Of a stretch of 64,000 nucleotides of DNA, positions 35,520-43,811 are shown piece after piece. Origin of the DNA: UKL13-2 sp964417885 (GTDB lineage: Bacteria; Pseudomonadota; Gammaproteobacteria; Burkholderiales; Usitatibacteraceae); the NCBI GenBank assembly GCA_964417885.1, contig CAYQKN010000002.1, positions 14,755 to 78,754 on the forward strand, given 5' to 3'. The notes under the pieces were generated by a model. The model was given only the letters and a program-made list of their open reading frames with translations. It did no database searches and was not told the origin of the DNA. Each line of letters opens with the position of its first letter. The first letter of the stretch is position 1. A program made the position numbers and the translations under genes.

Positions 35520-36807
35520 GGTTGGGGAGCAGTTGGCAACCGGCCGGTACCGGCTCGGCGGCACCGATGAAAGCCGGCACTAGTGGGTTTTGGGGTAGTG
35601 CCAACTGCCGCGCGTTCGGTGTTTTATGCAGGAATTGCTCGACGATGCTGCTATTTTCAATGCCAAAAACCGAGCAGGTTGCATATAGCAATCTACCACC
35701 ATTGCCGAGGCAATTCCACAGCGTAGCCAACATGTGCGACTGCTGGATGGCAAATTTGGCAAGGTCTGTTTCGCGGCGAATCCATTTGATGTCTGGATGA
35801 CGGCGAACCGCGCCCGAGCCTGAACACGGCAAGTCCAGCAGAATTCGGTCATAAGGTTTTTGATCCCACCACCGGCCAACTTCTCCTGCGTCGCCGATTT
35901 CCAGTTTTGCTTTGAGTCCCAGACGATCGAGGTTCAGTGCGACGCGTGACAATCGAACCGGGTCGATGTCTAGCGCATGCAAATCCAGATCCGCCAGCTC
36001 AAGCAAGTGGCCGGTTTTTCCTCCCGGGGCCGCGCACGCATCGAGTACGCGCATTCCCGTTTCAACACCCAGAAACGCGGCCGCTTGCTGGGCGCCAAGA
36101 TCCTGGACCGAAACCAGGCCGTCGTTAAACCCCGGCAATTCATGGACCGGCAACGGCTTTTCCAACTGTACGGCGTGGCCGGAATGATGTTTCGCCGGAT
36201 GGCCCGCGGAGGCAAGTAGCTGCAAATATTGCTCCACCGCAATACGACGCTGATTTACTCGCAACCACATAGGCGGCCGATCCCGCGCGGACTCGAGTAT
36301 CGACATCCATTGCGCAGGATATTCGTGCTTCATTCGCTGAATCCACCAGCGCGGAAAATCATAGCGCGCTACCTCCGACTTGAATCGTTCACGTTTGAAC
36401 TTTTCCGGCGAACGCAGAAAGCTTCGCAGCACCGCGTTGACAAGCGGCTTGGCACGCGCCAGCCCGGATGATTCAATGGCTGTTACCGCGTGATCAACAA
36501 TTGCGTATGGTGCTGCTTTCGAAAACTGGAGTTGCGACAATGCAACCAGCAACAGATGGCGGACCGGGGGATCGCTTACGGGTTGCGCAAGCAATGTATC
36601 CAGCTGCGCCGACAGCAGTCCGTAGTGCCTCAACGTGTCAAAGGCAATGGAATGAATTGCTGAACGTTCGCCGGAACTCAATTCGCGCGTCGCGGCATGT
36701 GACTTGTCGAGTGCACGATCAAGATTTCCGCCCGCAAGGACATTGCCGATGATGGCCGCCGCAATCGTCTGCACCGCCACCATGCCCGTCGGCGCAACTG
36801 ACTTCAT
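35473..36807 (-). CDS. rsmB: RsmB, 16S rRNA m5C967 methyltransferase
   Basis: Methylates C967 of 16S rRNA using S-adenosylmethionine. 444 residues: an N-terminal NusB-like RNA-binding domain (about 1-145) and a Rossmann methyltransferase domain with VLDACAAPGGKTGHLLEL, the DLPCSGSGAVRRHPDIKW motif and the catalytic Cys in YATCSVFGIENSSIV. The ATG at 36807 overlaps the fmt stop as ATGA; an earlier ATG at 36825 lies inside fmt. Confidence 0.94.
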   Translation of the reverse strand: MKSVAPTGMVAVQTIAAAIIGNVLAGGNLDRALDKSHAATRELSSGERSAIHSIAFDTLRHYGLLSAQLDTLLAQPVSDPPVRHLLLVALSQLQFSKAAPYAIVDHAVTAIESSGLARAKPLVNAVLRSFLRSPEKFKRERFKSEVARYDFPRWWIQRMKHEYPAQWMSILESARDRPPMWLRVNQRRIAVEQYLQLLASAGHPAKHHSGHAVQLEKPLPVHELPGFNDGLVSVQDLGAQQAAAFLGVETGMRVLDACAAPGGKTGHLLELADLDLHALDIDPVRLSRVALNLDRLGLKAKLEIGDAGEVGRWWDQKPYDRILLDLPCSGSGAVRRHPDIKWIRRETDLAKFAIQQSHMLATLWNCLGNGGRLLYATCSVFGIENSSIVEQFLHKTPNARQLALPQNPLVPAFIGAAEPVPAGCQLLPNHAHDGFYYALLEKTE

Positions 36808-37730
36808 GTAAACACCGCGCCGCATGAGACTTTCTTTGACAGCAGGTACTGATCAATTGAAATGCGTCTGCCGCCGGGGCGCTGGACCGTTTTCAAGCTT
36901 AGTTGGCCATGACCGCACTGAATGCGCAACTCGTTGACCCCAGTCGCAACGACCGTACCCGGCACCACATCCGTCTGGTCATTGGTGATCACGCTCGCTT
37001 TCCAAATCTTGAGGCTTTCATCGTCGAGCCGGGACTCATTTCCGGGAAACGGGTCAAATGCACGCAACCGCCTTTCAATTACCTCCGCAGATTGATTCCA
37101 GTCGATCCTGGCTTCCGCTTTGCTGATCTTCTTTGCGTACGTTACGCCGGCTGCAGGCTGCGGCGATGGTGTCAAGCCGCCAAAATTCGCGAGCGCCTCA
37201 ACAATGGCATCGGCCCCGAGCAATGCCAGCTTCTCAAACAGGCTCGCGCTGGTATCGTCATTAAGGATCACCAGCCGCTTTTGCAGCAAGACGTCACCCG
37301 TGTCCAGTCCGGCGTCCATTTTCATGATGGAAATGCCTGTCATGGTGTCGCCCGCCTCAATGGCGCGCTGAATTGGCGCGGCGCCACGCCAGCGCGGCAG
37401 GAGCGAGGCATGGATGTTGATACATCCGGCGCGGGGAGTGTTCAGCACAGACTCTGGTAGCAACATGCCATAGGCTACGACGATCATCAGGTCGGCATTC
37501 TGCTCGTGCAAAAGCTTTTGAATCGCCGGCTGTTTAAGCGAGTCCGGCTTTTCCACGCGCAGCACCCGCTGCTTTGCCGCCAGCGCGACCGCGCTCTCTG
37601 CAATCTTCATGCCCCGGCCAGCCTGCTTATCTGGCTGTGTAAGCACCAGCTTCACGTCATGACCGGCATGGACGAGCGCGTCCAGCGCCTTTGCGGCAAA
37701 ATTTGGCGTTCCGGCAAATATCAGCTTCAT
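36804..37730 (-). CDS. fmt: Fmt, methionyl-tRNA formyltransferase
   Basis: Adds a formyl group to initiator Met-tRNA from 10-formyl-THF. 308 residues: MKLIFAGTPNFAAKAL at the N-terminus, the catalytic NIHASLLPRWRGAAPIQ segment with Asn and His, and the substrate loop Asp in MDAGLDTGDVL are intact; a C-terminal OB-fold tRNA-binding domain follows. The ATG at 37730 matches the family start; the upstream ATG at 37748 adds six residues and sits against the hairpin. Def, which removes the formyl group, is the next gene upstream. Confidence 0.95.
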   Translation of the reverse strand: MKLIFAGTPNFAAKALDALVHAGHDVKLVLTQPDKQAGRGMKIAESAVALAAKQRVLRVEKPDSLKQPAIQKLLHEQNADLMIVVAYGMLLPESVLNTPRAGCINIHASLLPRWRGAAPIQRAIEAGDTMTGISIMKMDAGLDTGDVLLQKRLVILNDDTSASLFEKLALLGADAIVEALANFGGLTPSPQPAAGVTYAKKISKAEARIDWNQSAEVIERRLRAFDPFPGNESRLDDESLKIWKASVITNDQTDVVPGTVVATGVNELRIQCGHGQLSLKTVQRPGGRRISIDQYLLSKKVSCGAVFT

Positions 37731-37752
37731 ATCAAATGCTATCCACAAATAA

Positions 37753-37778
37753 AAACGCCGGCCATTTAGCCGGCGTTT
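37753..37778 (-). terminator. Intrinsic terminator or attenuator between def and fmt
   Basis: A perfect 10-bp stem AAACGCCGGC/GCCGGCGTTT with a 6-nt loop. On the minus strand it runs into UUUUUAUUU. It lies 21 bp after the def stop and ends about 22 bp before the fmt start, leaving little room for an fmt promoter. Confidence 0.85.
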
Positions 37779-37799
37779 CCGCGAACTGTTGATATTCGA

Positions 37800-38351
37800 T
37801 CAGGCGCGGGCAGCCACACGTTGCCGCGGTTGGGCCATATCGACTTCGCGCTCAAGTTCACGCTGGCGTTTGACAAGCTTGTTCTTGATCCGGTTTGACT
37901 TTAACGGTGACAAGTATTCGACAAAAACCCTGCCGTCAAGGTGATCAATTTCATGCTGGATGCAAACTGCCAACATACCAGACGCGTTGATGGTAAATCT
38001 CTGTCCGTCGCGATCGAGCGCCGTGACCATTACCGTCTCTGCCCGCTCGACCTTGTCATAGAAGCCAGGGACCGACAGACAACCTTCTTCGTTAACGGCG
38101 GCGCCTTCCTTCTTGATGATTTCGGGGTTGATAAAGACCCGCAATTGGTTCTTTTCCTCCGAAACGTCAATCACCATCAATCGCTTCAATTCTCCAACCT
38201 GCGTCGCTGCAAGACCAATGCCCGGCGCCGCATACATGGTTTCAGCCATATCGTCGACCAACTTCTTGATCTTGTTGTCAATTATCTTGACGGGCTCGGC
38301 CGAGCGCGCGAGGAACGGATCGGGATAGGTCAGTACGTCCAGAATAGCCAT
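37800..38351 (-). CDS. def: Def, peptide deformylase
   Basis: Removes the N-formyl group from new proteins. A 183-residue metalloenzyme with all three family motifs: GIGLAATQVG, EEGCLSVPG (metal-binding Cys) and QHEIDHLDG (two His ligands and catalytic Glu). It ends in a basic Arg/Lys-rich tail, as in other proteobacterial deformylases that bind the ribosome. It is divergent from the LysM protein gene across 168 bp. Confidence 0.96.
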   Translation of the reverse strand: MAILDVLTYPDPFLARSAEPVKIIDNKIKKLVDDMAETMYAAPGIGLAATQVGELKRLMVIDVSEEKNQLRVFINPEIIKKEGAAVNEEGCLSVPGFYDKVERAETVMVTALDRDGQRFTINASGMLAVCIQHEIDHLDGRVFVEYLSPLKSNRIKNKLVKRQRELEREVDMAQPRQRVAARA

Positions 38352-38519
38352 ATTTGCTTGCGAATTGAATAAATTAGGTGCAGAATCTTCAGAGACAACT
38401 TTAAGTTTGGGGCGCCTTACTGACCTTCAAGTCTAGTGCAAAGCGCCCCTTCTGGCAAATGCGGATGGCCGCAATACTTCTGCGAAGCCATCAAAAACTT
38501 ATTAACAGTGGGATCCGCC

Positions 38520-39725
38520 ATGAAGAAAAGCAAGCTCACACTTCTCTTTGTCTTCACGATTGCTGGATTTGTTCCGCAGATTGTGTTTGGCCAGGCTACA
38601 CCGGACGCAAAAGTCGAAACCGGATCCAAGTCTGCGGTCCGCAAAGCCGCAAACTCCTCACCCATCGCGTTGGCGGACAATGCTCCCGGCACCTATACGG
38701 TCGTAAAGGGCGACACGCTTTGGGATATTTCGGGTCGATTTCTGAAGGAGCCGTGGCGTTGGCCGGAAATCTGGAACATGAACCGGGACCAGATCAAGAA
38801 TCCGCACTGGATCTATCCTGGTGACGTCATCAAGCTAACCTTTGACGCAGACGGCCGTCCCGTGCTGTCCCTGGGAGCGAACGCGGATGGCAGCGGAATG
38901 GCGGGCGGCACCGTAAGGTTATCGCCTCAAGTGCGTGTTGACAGCTTGGCGCTAGCCATTCCGTCAATTCCGTCCAGAGCAATCAGCCCATTCCTGTCTC
39001 TTCCCCTCGTTGTCGAAGAGGGCGCATTGGTAAATGCGCCCAAGATTGTTGCAACGGAAGACAGCCGTGTAATTATCGGCGCAGGAAACACCGCTTATGC
39101 GGTCGGGCTAAATCCAAAACTTGGCATCAAGTGGCAGGTTTACAGGCCCGGTCGCGAGCTAGTCGATCCGGTATCCAAGGAAGTTCTGGGATACGAGGCC
39201 AATTATCTCGGGGATTCTCGCGTAAGCCGATTCGGCGAAAGTTCTACACTCGAAATTGTTCGTTCGACGCAGGAAATTAACCGGGGAGATCGGCTGACGC
39301 CAACTGTCGAGTCGACATTGCCCTCCTACAGCCCACGGTCACCAGAAAAGGCACTGAAGGGTTCAGTGGTTTCGGTGGTTGGAAGCGTCGACGAGGGCGC
39401 TCAATATTCGATCATTGCATTGAGCCTTGGAAAACGCGAAGGAATTGAAGTAGGCCATGTGCTTGCGACCCTGCAAAGGGGCGAAATCGTCAGCACGCAA
39501 GACACCAATGGAAGCAATTCAGGACTTAAGTCGCTGTTTCCTTCGTCGTGGAACGAAGCCTTCAATCAAAAACCCGAGGACGGTTCTGTAAGTAGCGAGG
39601 TCAAACTGCCCGATGAGCGCAACGGATTGGTGTTTGTATTTCGCGTATTTGAAAAGGTCTCGTACGGTCTTGTCATGTCAAGCCGTCGCCCACTAAAAGT
39701 CGGCGACATTGTGCAGACGCCTTAG
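38520..39725 (+). CDS. LysM-domain peptidoglycan-binding protein, secreted
   Basis: A 401-residue exported protein with a signal peptide ending near PQIVFGQA. A single LysM domain at about 55-105 contains TYTVVKGDTLWDISGRFL and PHWIYPGDVIKL; the sequence between (EPWRWPEIWNMNRDQIKNP) is typical of the type found in betaproteobacteria. The C-terminal 270 residues are beta-rich and have no known domain that I can see. It likely anchors to the cell wall. dprA follows after 26 bp, a conserved linkage with no known functional link. Confidence 0.9.
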   Translation: MKKSKLTLLFVFTIAGFVPQIVFGQATPDAKVETGSKSAVRKAANSSPIALADNAPGTYTVVKGDTLWDISGRFLKEPWRWPEIWNMNRDQIKNPHWIYPGDVIKLTFDADGRPVLSLGANADGSGMAGGTVRLSPQVRVDSLALAIPSIPSRAISPFLSLPLVVEEGALVNAPKIVATEDSRVIIGAGNTAYAVGLNPKLGIKWQVYRPGRELVDPVSKEVLGYEANYLGDSRVSRFGESSTLEIVRSTQEINRGDRLTPTVESTLPSYSPRSPEKALKGSVVSVVGSVDEGAQYSIIALSLGKREGIEVGHVLATLQRGEIVSTQDTNGSNSGLKSLFPSSWNEAFNQKPEDGSVSSEVKLPDERNGLVFVFRVFEKVSYGLVMSSRRPLKVGDIVQTP

Positions 39726-39751
39726 TATTTAGCCGTCGCAAGCGCTTTTCC

Positions 39752-40843
39752 GTGCCTCTGCCACCGCAGGGCTCCGAGCCCGAGGCTTGGCTATCGCTGG
39801 ATTTGACCGACGGGCTTGGTGCCGACGGTCTGCGGCGACTACTCGCCGAGTTCGGGTCACCCGGGGCAATCCTGACACAATCTGCAGCCTCGCTGGCGAC
39901 AGTTGTCGGCCAGACCAACGCGCGGTCTATCGTTGCTGGTCCGTCAGCAGATCGACTGGCCGCGTCGCTTTGGTGGCTGCAGGATGAAAACAATCATTTG
40001 CTAACACTCGCGGATGAGGACTATCCGAGACGCCTGCTGGAAACGCCGGACCCACCGGCTGTTCTATACCTGAAGGGGCGCCGGTCATTGTTGGCAAGCG
40101 CAGACCGTGCTGGATTCGCAATTGTAGGCAGTCGAAATGCGACGCCGGGCGGATTGCTCAACGCAGAGAACTTTGCCCGCGCATTGTCCGATGCAGGACT
40201 GACCATTGTTTCCGGCATGGCCCTTGGCGTGGATTCCGCTGCGCATCGCGGCGGCATGGAAGGCGTCGGATCGACCATCGCTGTCGTCGGCACCGGCCTT
40301 GACCTGGTTTATCCGGCGAGGAACAAGGCGCTTGCACGCGAATTGGCCGATCGGGCGCTGATCGTGTCGGAGTTTTCGCTCGGAACCCCGGCACTGCCGC
40401 AGAATTTTCCCAAGCGAAATCGGATAATCAGCGGTATGTCCCGCGGGGTTCTGGTGGTCGAGGCAGCAATCGCCTCCGGCTCGCTGATTACTGCACGGCA
40501 GGCGGCAGAGCAGGGGCGCGAAGTATTTGCGATACCCGGCTCGATCCACTCACCGTTCTCAAAGGGCTGTCATCAACTCATCAAACAGGGCGCAAAACTC
40601 GTCGATGACGCAGCGGATATACTGCAGGAGTTGGATTTTGCCGCGCCTTCTTGCTCGCCGCAATTGCCGATCCCGACCCAGGACCCCGTTTTGGCGGCGC
40701 TCGGCTTCGACGCGGCGACAGTAGATTTGCTGGTTGAACGCTTGACGATGCCAGCAGACAAAGTGATGGCAAGGTTGACTGAACTTGAGTTGAATGGGGA
40801 TGTTGCTCCACTTCCCGGTGGCAAATACCAGCGACTGAGGTAG
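39752..40843 (+). CDS. dprA: DprA, DNA-processing protein for natural transformation
   Basis: Binds incoming single-stranded DNA and loads RecA during transformation. 363 residues with an N-terminal SAM-like region, a Rossmann-fold domain (FAIVGSRNATPGG, VSGMALGVDSAAHRGG, VAVVGTGLD-like strand, NFPKRNRIISGMSRGVLVVE) and a C-terminal winged helix. The start is GTG at 39752. Type IV pili encoded in the same window fit a competence role. The smg gene that usually follows dprA is absent here; topB comes next after 179 bp. Confidence 0.93.
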   Translation: MPLPPQGSEPEAWLSLDLTDGLGADGLRRLLAEFGSPGAILTQSAASLATVVGQTNARSIVAGPSADRLAASLWWLQDENNHLLTLADEDYPRRLLETPDPPAVLYLKGRRSLLASADRAGFAIVGSRNATPGGLLNAENFARALSDAGLTIVSGMALGVDSAAHRGGMEGVGSTIAVVGTGLDLVYPARNKALARELADRALIVSEFSLGTPALPQNFPKRNRIISGMSRGVLVVEAAIASGSLITARQAAEQGREVFAIPGSIHSPFSKGCHQLIKQGAKLVDDAADILQELDFAAPSCSPQLPIPTQDPVLAALGFDAATVDLLVERLTMPADKVMARLTELELNGDVAPLPGGKYQRLR

Positions 40844-41022
40844 TTGTTTCCTGATTTGCGACGTGCAAACCCGGCTTGGTGGCGCGACCACGCTGAATGT
40901 CGCCGTTTGCTGCTGTTCGTCAAATGCAGACTTGCAGTATTGTGTAAAGCCTGCATATCATTTGACCCCTTTCGCCTTTTTTTGCGGCGATGATTCGTCC
41001 TTTTTATAAAGCCATTTGACAT

Positions 41023-43746
41023 ATGGGTAAGTCCCTCATCATTGCCGAAAAGCCGTCTGTTGCGAACGATATCGCGAAGGCGCTTGGCGGTTTTACCAAA
41101 CAAAAGGACTTTTTCGAGAGCGATGAATTCGTGCTTTCCTCGGCCGTTGGCCATTTGGTTGAAATAGGCATGCCCGAGGAGGAAGAGGTCAAGCGGGGAA
41201 AGTGGACGTTTGCCCACCTCCCGGCAATTCCATCTCACTTCGAATTGAAGCCAATTGAAAAGTCGGAGGACCGGCTAAAGGTGCTGCAAAAGCTGCTCAA
41301 GCGCAAGGACGTTGACCTGTTGATCAATGCCTGTGACGCCGGCCGGGAAGGGGAGCTGATTTTTCGCTACATCGTGCAATATGCAAAGGCAAAACAGCCG
41401 ATCAAGCGCCTTTGGCTGCAGTCCATGACCCAGAATGCAATTCGCGATGGCTTCAAGAAGCTTGAGTCCGGCGAATCGTACGTACCCTTGGCTGATGCAG
41501 CTGTGTGTCGCTCGGAGTCGGATTGGCTGGTGGGTATCAACGGGACGCGCGCGATGACCGCGTTCAACTCCAAGTCCGGCGGCTTTCAGTTGACCACCGT
41601 CGGTCGCGTACAAACCCCCACGCTTGCGATTTTGGTAGAGCGTGAGGAAAAAATTAAAGCCTTCCGGGCGCGAGATTACTGGGAGGTTCACGCAACCTTT
41701 GCTGCCGCTGCCGGCGAATATCCGGGTCGCTGGTTTGATGAGTCGTTCAGGAAGTCGGATGACGACGAAGCATTTCGTGCTGAGCGGTTGTGGGATGAGG
41801 CAAAGGCGCGGGAGATCGTTGCAAAGTGCCTTGGCAAGAGTGGGGTCGCGGAAGAAGAGGCTAAGCCGACTACACAGTCGTCCCCGCTTTTATTTGACCT
41901 GACTTCATTGCAGCGTGAAGCGAACTCGCGCTTTGGTTTCTCTGCAAAAACAACGCTTGGGCTCGCTCAAGCACTTTATGAGAAACACAAGGTACTAACG
42001 TACCCGCGTACCGATGCTCGCGCGCTGCCAGAAGACTATCTTGGCACAGTCGTTGACACGATGACCATGTTAAAAGAGGGCGAATACAACGTTTTCGCCA
42101 AGCGCATTCTCGATGAAAAATGGGTTAAACCAAACAAGCGGATTTTCGACAACACCAAGATTTCGGACCATTTTGCAATCATTCCAACATTGCAGGCACC
42201 CAAGTCGCTTAACGAGATTGAGGCCAAGCTCTATGACTTCGTCGTCAAACGCTTTCTGGCGGTTTTTTATCCGAGTGCGGAGTTTCTTCAGACAACTCGC
42301 GTGACGCGAATTGAGGGCGAGGCGTTCAAGTCAGAGGGCAAGGTGCTGGTATCGCCGGGTTGGTTGGCCGTGTACGGTCGCGAAATTGACGACGAAAGCA
42401 ATACGCTGGCCGCCATCAAGCCAAAGGAGACCGTAAAGGGCTTGGATGTCCGGACCGTTGGCCTGCAAACCAAGCCACCTGCGCGCCTGACAGAGGCCAC
42501 GCTTTTGTCGGCCATGGAGGGCGCTGGAAAGCTGATTGATGATGAAGAGTTGCGCGCTGCAATGAAAGAAAAGGGCCTGGGCACGCCGGCCACAAGGGCT
42601 TCCATCATTGAGGGTTTGATCTACGAAAAGTATATTCTTCGGGAGGGCCGGGAACTCATTCCGACGGCAAAGGCCGGGTCGCTGATGATTGCATTGCATG
42701 GACTTGGCATTCCGGAGCTTTATTCGCCGGAACTGACGGCAGAATGGGAACAGAAACTATCCCTTATGCAGCGTGGCAAGCTTTCGCGGCAGAAGTTTAT
42801 GGCAGAGATTGTGCAGATGACTGAGCACATTGTCGGCCAAGCCAAGAACTTTGAGCATGACACCATCCCGGGTGATTTTGGCGCGATCGGCACTCCGTGT
42901 CCAAAGTGTGGGGGGGAAGTCCATGAAAACTACAAAAAGTTTCAGTGTCAGGCTTGCGACTTTGCGTTCTGGAAGATATTGGCCGGCCGGCAGCTTGAGA
43001 CACATGAGGCGGAAATGCTTATTGAAAAGCGGGAGATCGGCCCGCTGGATGGTTTTCGCAGCCGCCAGGGTCGCGCCTTTTCTGCAAATCTTATTCTCAA
43101 CAAAGAATTTGCGATCGAGTTTTCATGGGGCGATTCGAGCAACGACGAAGATGGTGAGGGGCCAGATTTTTCCGGACAGGATCCACTGGGTCCGTGTCCA
43201 AAATGCAACTCGCGGGTTTTCGAGACGCCAAATGCCTACGTGTGCGAGAAAGCGGTCGGCGCTGCCCGTACATGCGATTTTCGTTCCGGGCGCACGATTC
43301 TGAAGCGCCCCGTGGCTCGTGAAGAAATGATGACATTGCTGGAAACAGGCAAGTCGCCGCTACTGGAGAAATTCATATCGAAGAAAGGGCGGCCATTTTC
43401 TGCTTTCCTAGTGCGACAGCCGGATGGAAAGATTGGTTTTGAATTTGAGGAGCGCGAAGCCAAGGCTGGCGGAAAAGGAACAAAAGCGGCCAGCGCCGGC
43501 GCCTTGCGCGTCTTGGGCAATCATCCTGTAGACGATCAGGTTATCTCAATATTTTCCGGGCGCTACGGACCCTATGTAAAGCACGGCGCCACCAACGCAA
43601 CCATCCCGGACAAGGAAAAGGTCGCGTCAATGACTCTTGAAGAGGCCGTTGAGTTGCTCGCCGATAAGGTGGGTGTACCCGTGAAGAAAAAGGTCGCCAA
43701 GACTGCTACCAAGACCGCCTCCGCGCGCCGCAAGAAGGCTGCCTGA
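41023..43746 (+). CDS. topB: DNA topoisomerase III-type (type IA) with C-terminal zinc ribbons
   Basis: A 907-residue type IA topoisomerase. SLIIAEKPSVANDIAKALGG and NACDAGREGELIF form the Toprim site; the catalytic Tyr is Tyr327 in LTYPRTDARALP. The DAGREGE and ESDWLVGINGTRA motifs point to the topoisomerase III branch instead of TopA. The C-terminus carries Cys4 zinc ribbons (CPKCGGEVHENYKKFQCQAC and CPKCNSRVFETPNAYVCEK), repeat modules of the kind ending in GRPFSAFLV, and a Lys/Ala-rich tail. It relaxes negative supercoils and resolves linked DNA. Located between dprA and gyrB. Confidence 0.9.
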   Translation: MGKSLIIAEKPSVANDIAKALGGFTKQKDFFESDEFVLSSAVGHLVEIGMPEEEEVKRGKWTFAHLPAIPSHFELKPIEKSEDRLKVLQKLLKRKDVDLLINACDAGREGELIFRYIVQYAKAKQPIKRLWLQSMTQNAIRDGFKKLESGESYVPLADAAVCRSESDWLVGINGTRAMTAFNSKSGGFQLTTVGRVQTPTLAILVEREEKIKAFRARDYWEVHATFAAAAGEYPGRWFDESFRKSDDDEAFRAERLWDEAKAREIVAKCLGKSGVAEEEAKPTTQSSPLLFDLTSLQREANSRFGFSAKTTLGLAQALYEKHKVLTYPRTDARALPEDYLGTVVDTMTMLKEGEYNVFAKRILDEKWVKPNKRIFDNTKISDHFAIIPTLQAPKSLNEIEAKLYDFVVKRFLAVFYPSAEFLQTTRVTRIEGEAFKSEGKVLVSPGWLAVYGREIDDESNTLAAIKPKETVKGLDVRTVGLQTKPPARLTEATLLSAMEGAGKLIDDEELRAAMKEKGLGTPATRASIIEGLIYEKYILREGRELIPTAKAGSLMIALHGLGIPELYSPELTAEWEQKLSLMQRGKLSRQKFMAEIVQMTEHIVGQAKNFEHDTIPGDFGAIGTPCPKCGGEVHENYKKFQCQACDFAFWKILAGRQLETHEAEMLIEKREIGPLDGFRSRQGRAFSANLILNKEFAIEFSWGDSSNDEDGEGPDFSGQDPLGPCPKCNSRVFETPNAYVCEKAVGAARTCDFRSGRTILKRPVAREEMMTLLETGKSPLLEKFISKKGRPFSAFLVRQPDGKIGFEFEEREAKAGGKGTKAASAGALRVLGNHPVDDQVISIFSGRYGPYVKHGATNATIPDKEKVASMTLEEAVELLADKVGVPVKKKVAKTATKTASARRKKAA

Positions 43747-43764
43747 GTTGACACTGGCAGCCTT

Positions 43765-43801
43765 GCCTGATCCTGCCCGTTTCACCAGGTCGGGATCAGG
43801 C
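43765..43801. terminator. Hairpin between convergent topB and gyrB
   Basis: A 9-bp stem GCCTGATCC/GGATCAGGC with a 19-nt loop in the 65-bp gap between the two convergent genes. It lacks a clear U-run on either side, so its terminator role is inferred from position. Confidence 0.5.
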
Positions 43802-43811
43802 TTGGGACACC

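Noticed and set aside
40573..41238. 221-codon minus-strand frame across the dprA-topB gap, considered as a replacement for smg
   Set aside because: Overlaps the conserved ends of both dprA and topB, is on the wrong strand and shows no DUF494 features.
41023..43746. TopA (topoisomerase I) assignment
   Set aside because: The DAGREGE and SDWLVGINGTRA motifs and the N-terminus fit the topoisomerase III branch; the TopA-like zinc ribbons at the C-terminus are shared by long topoisomerase III forms.
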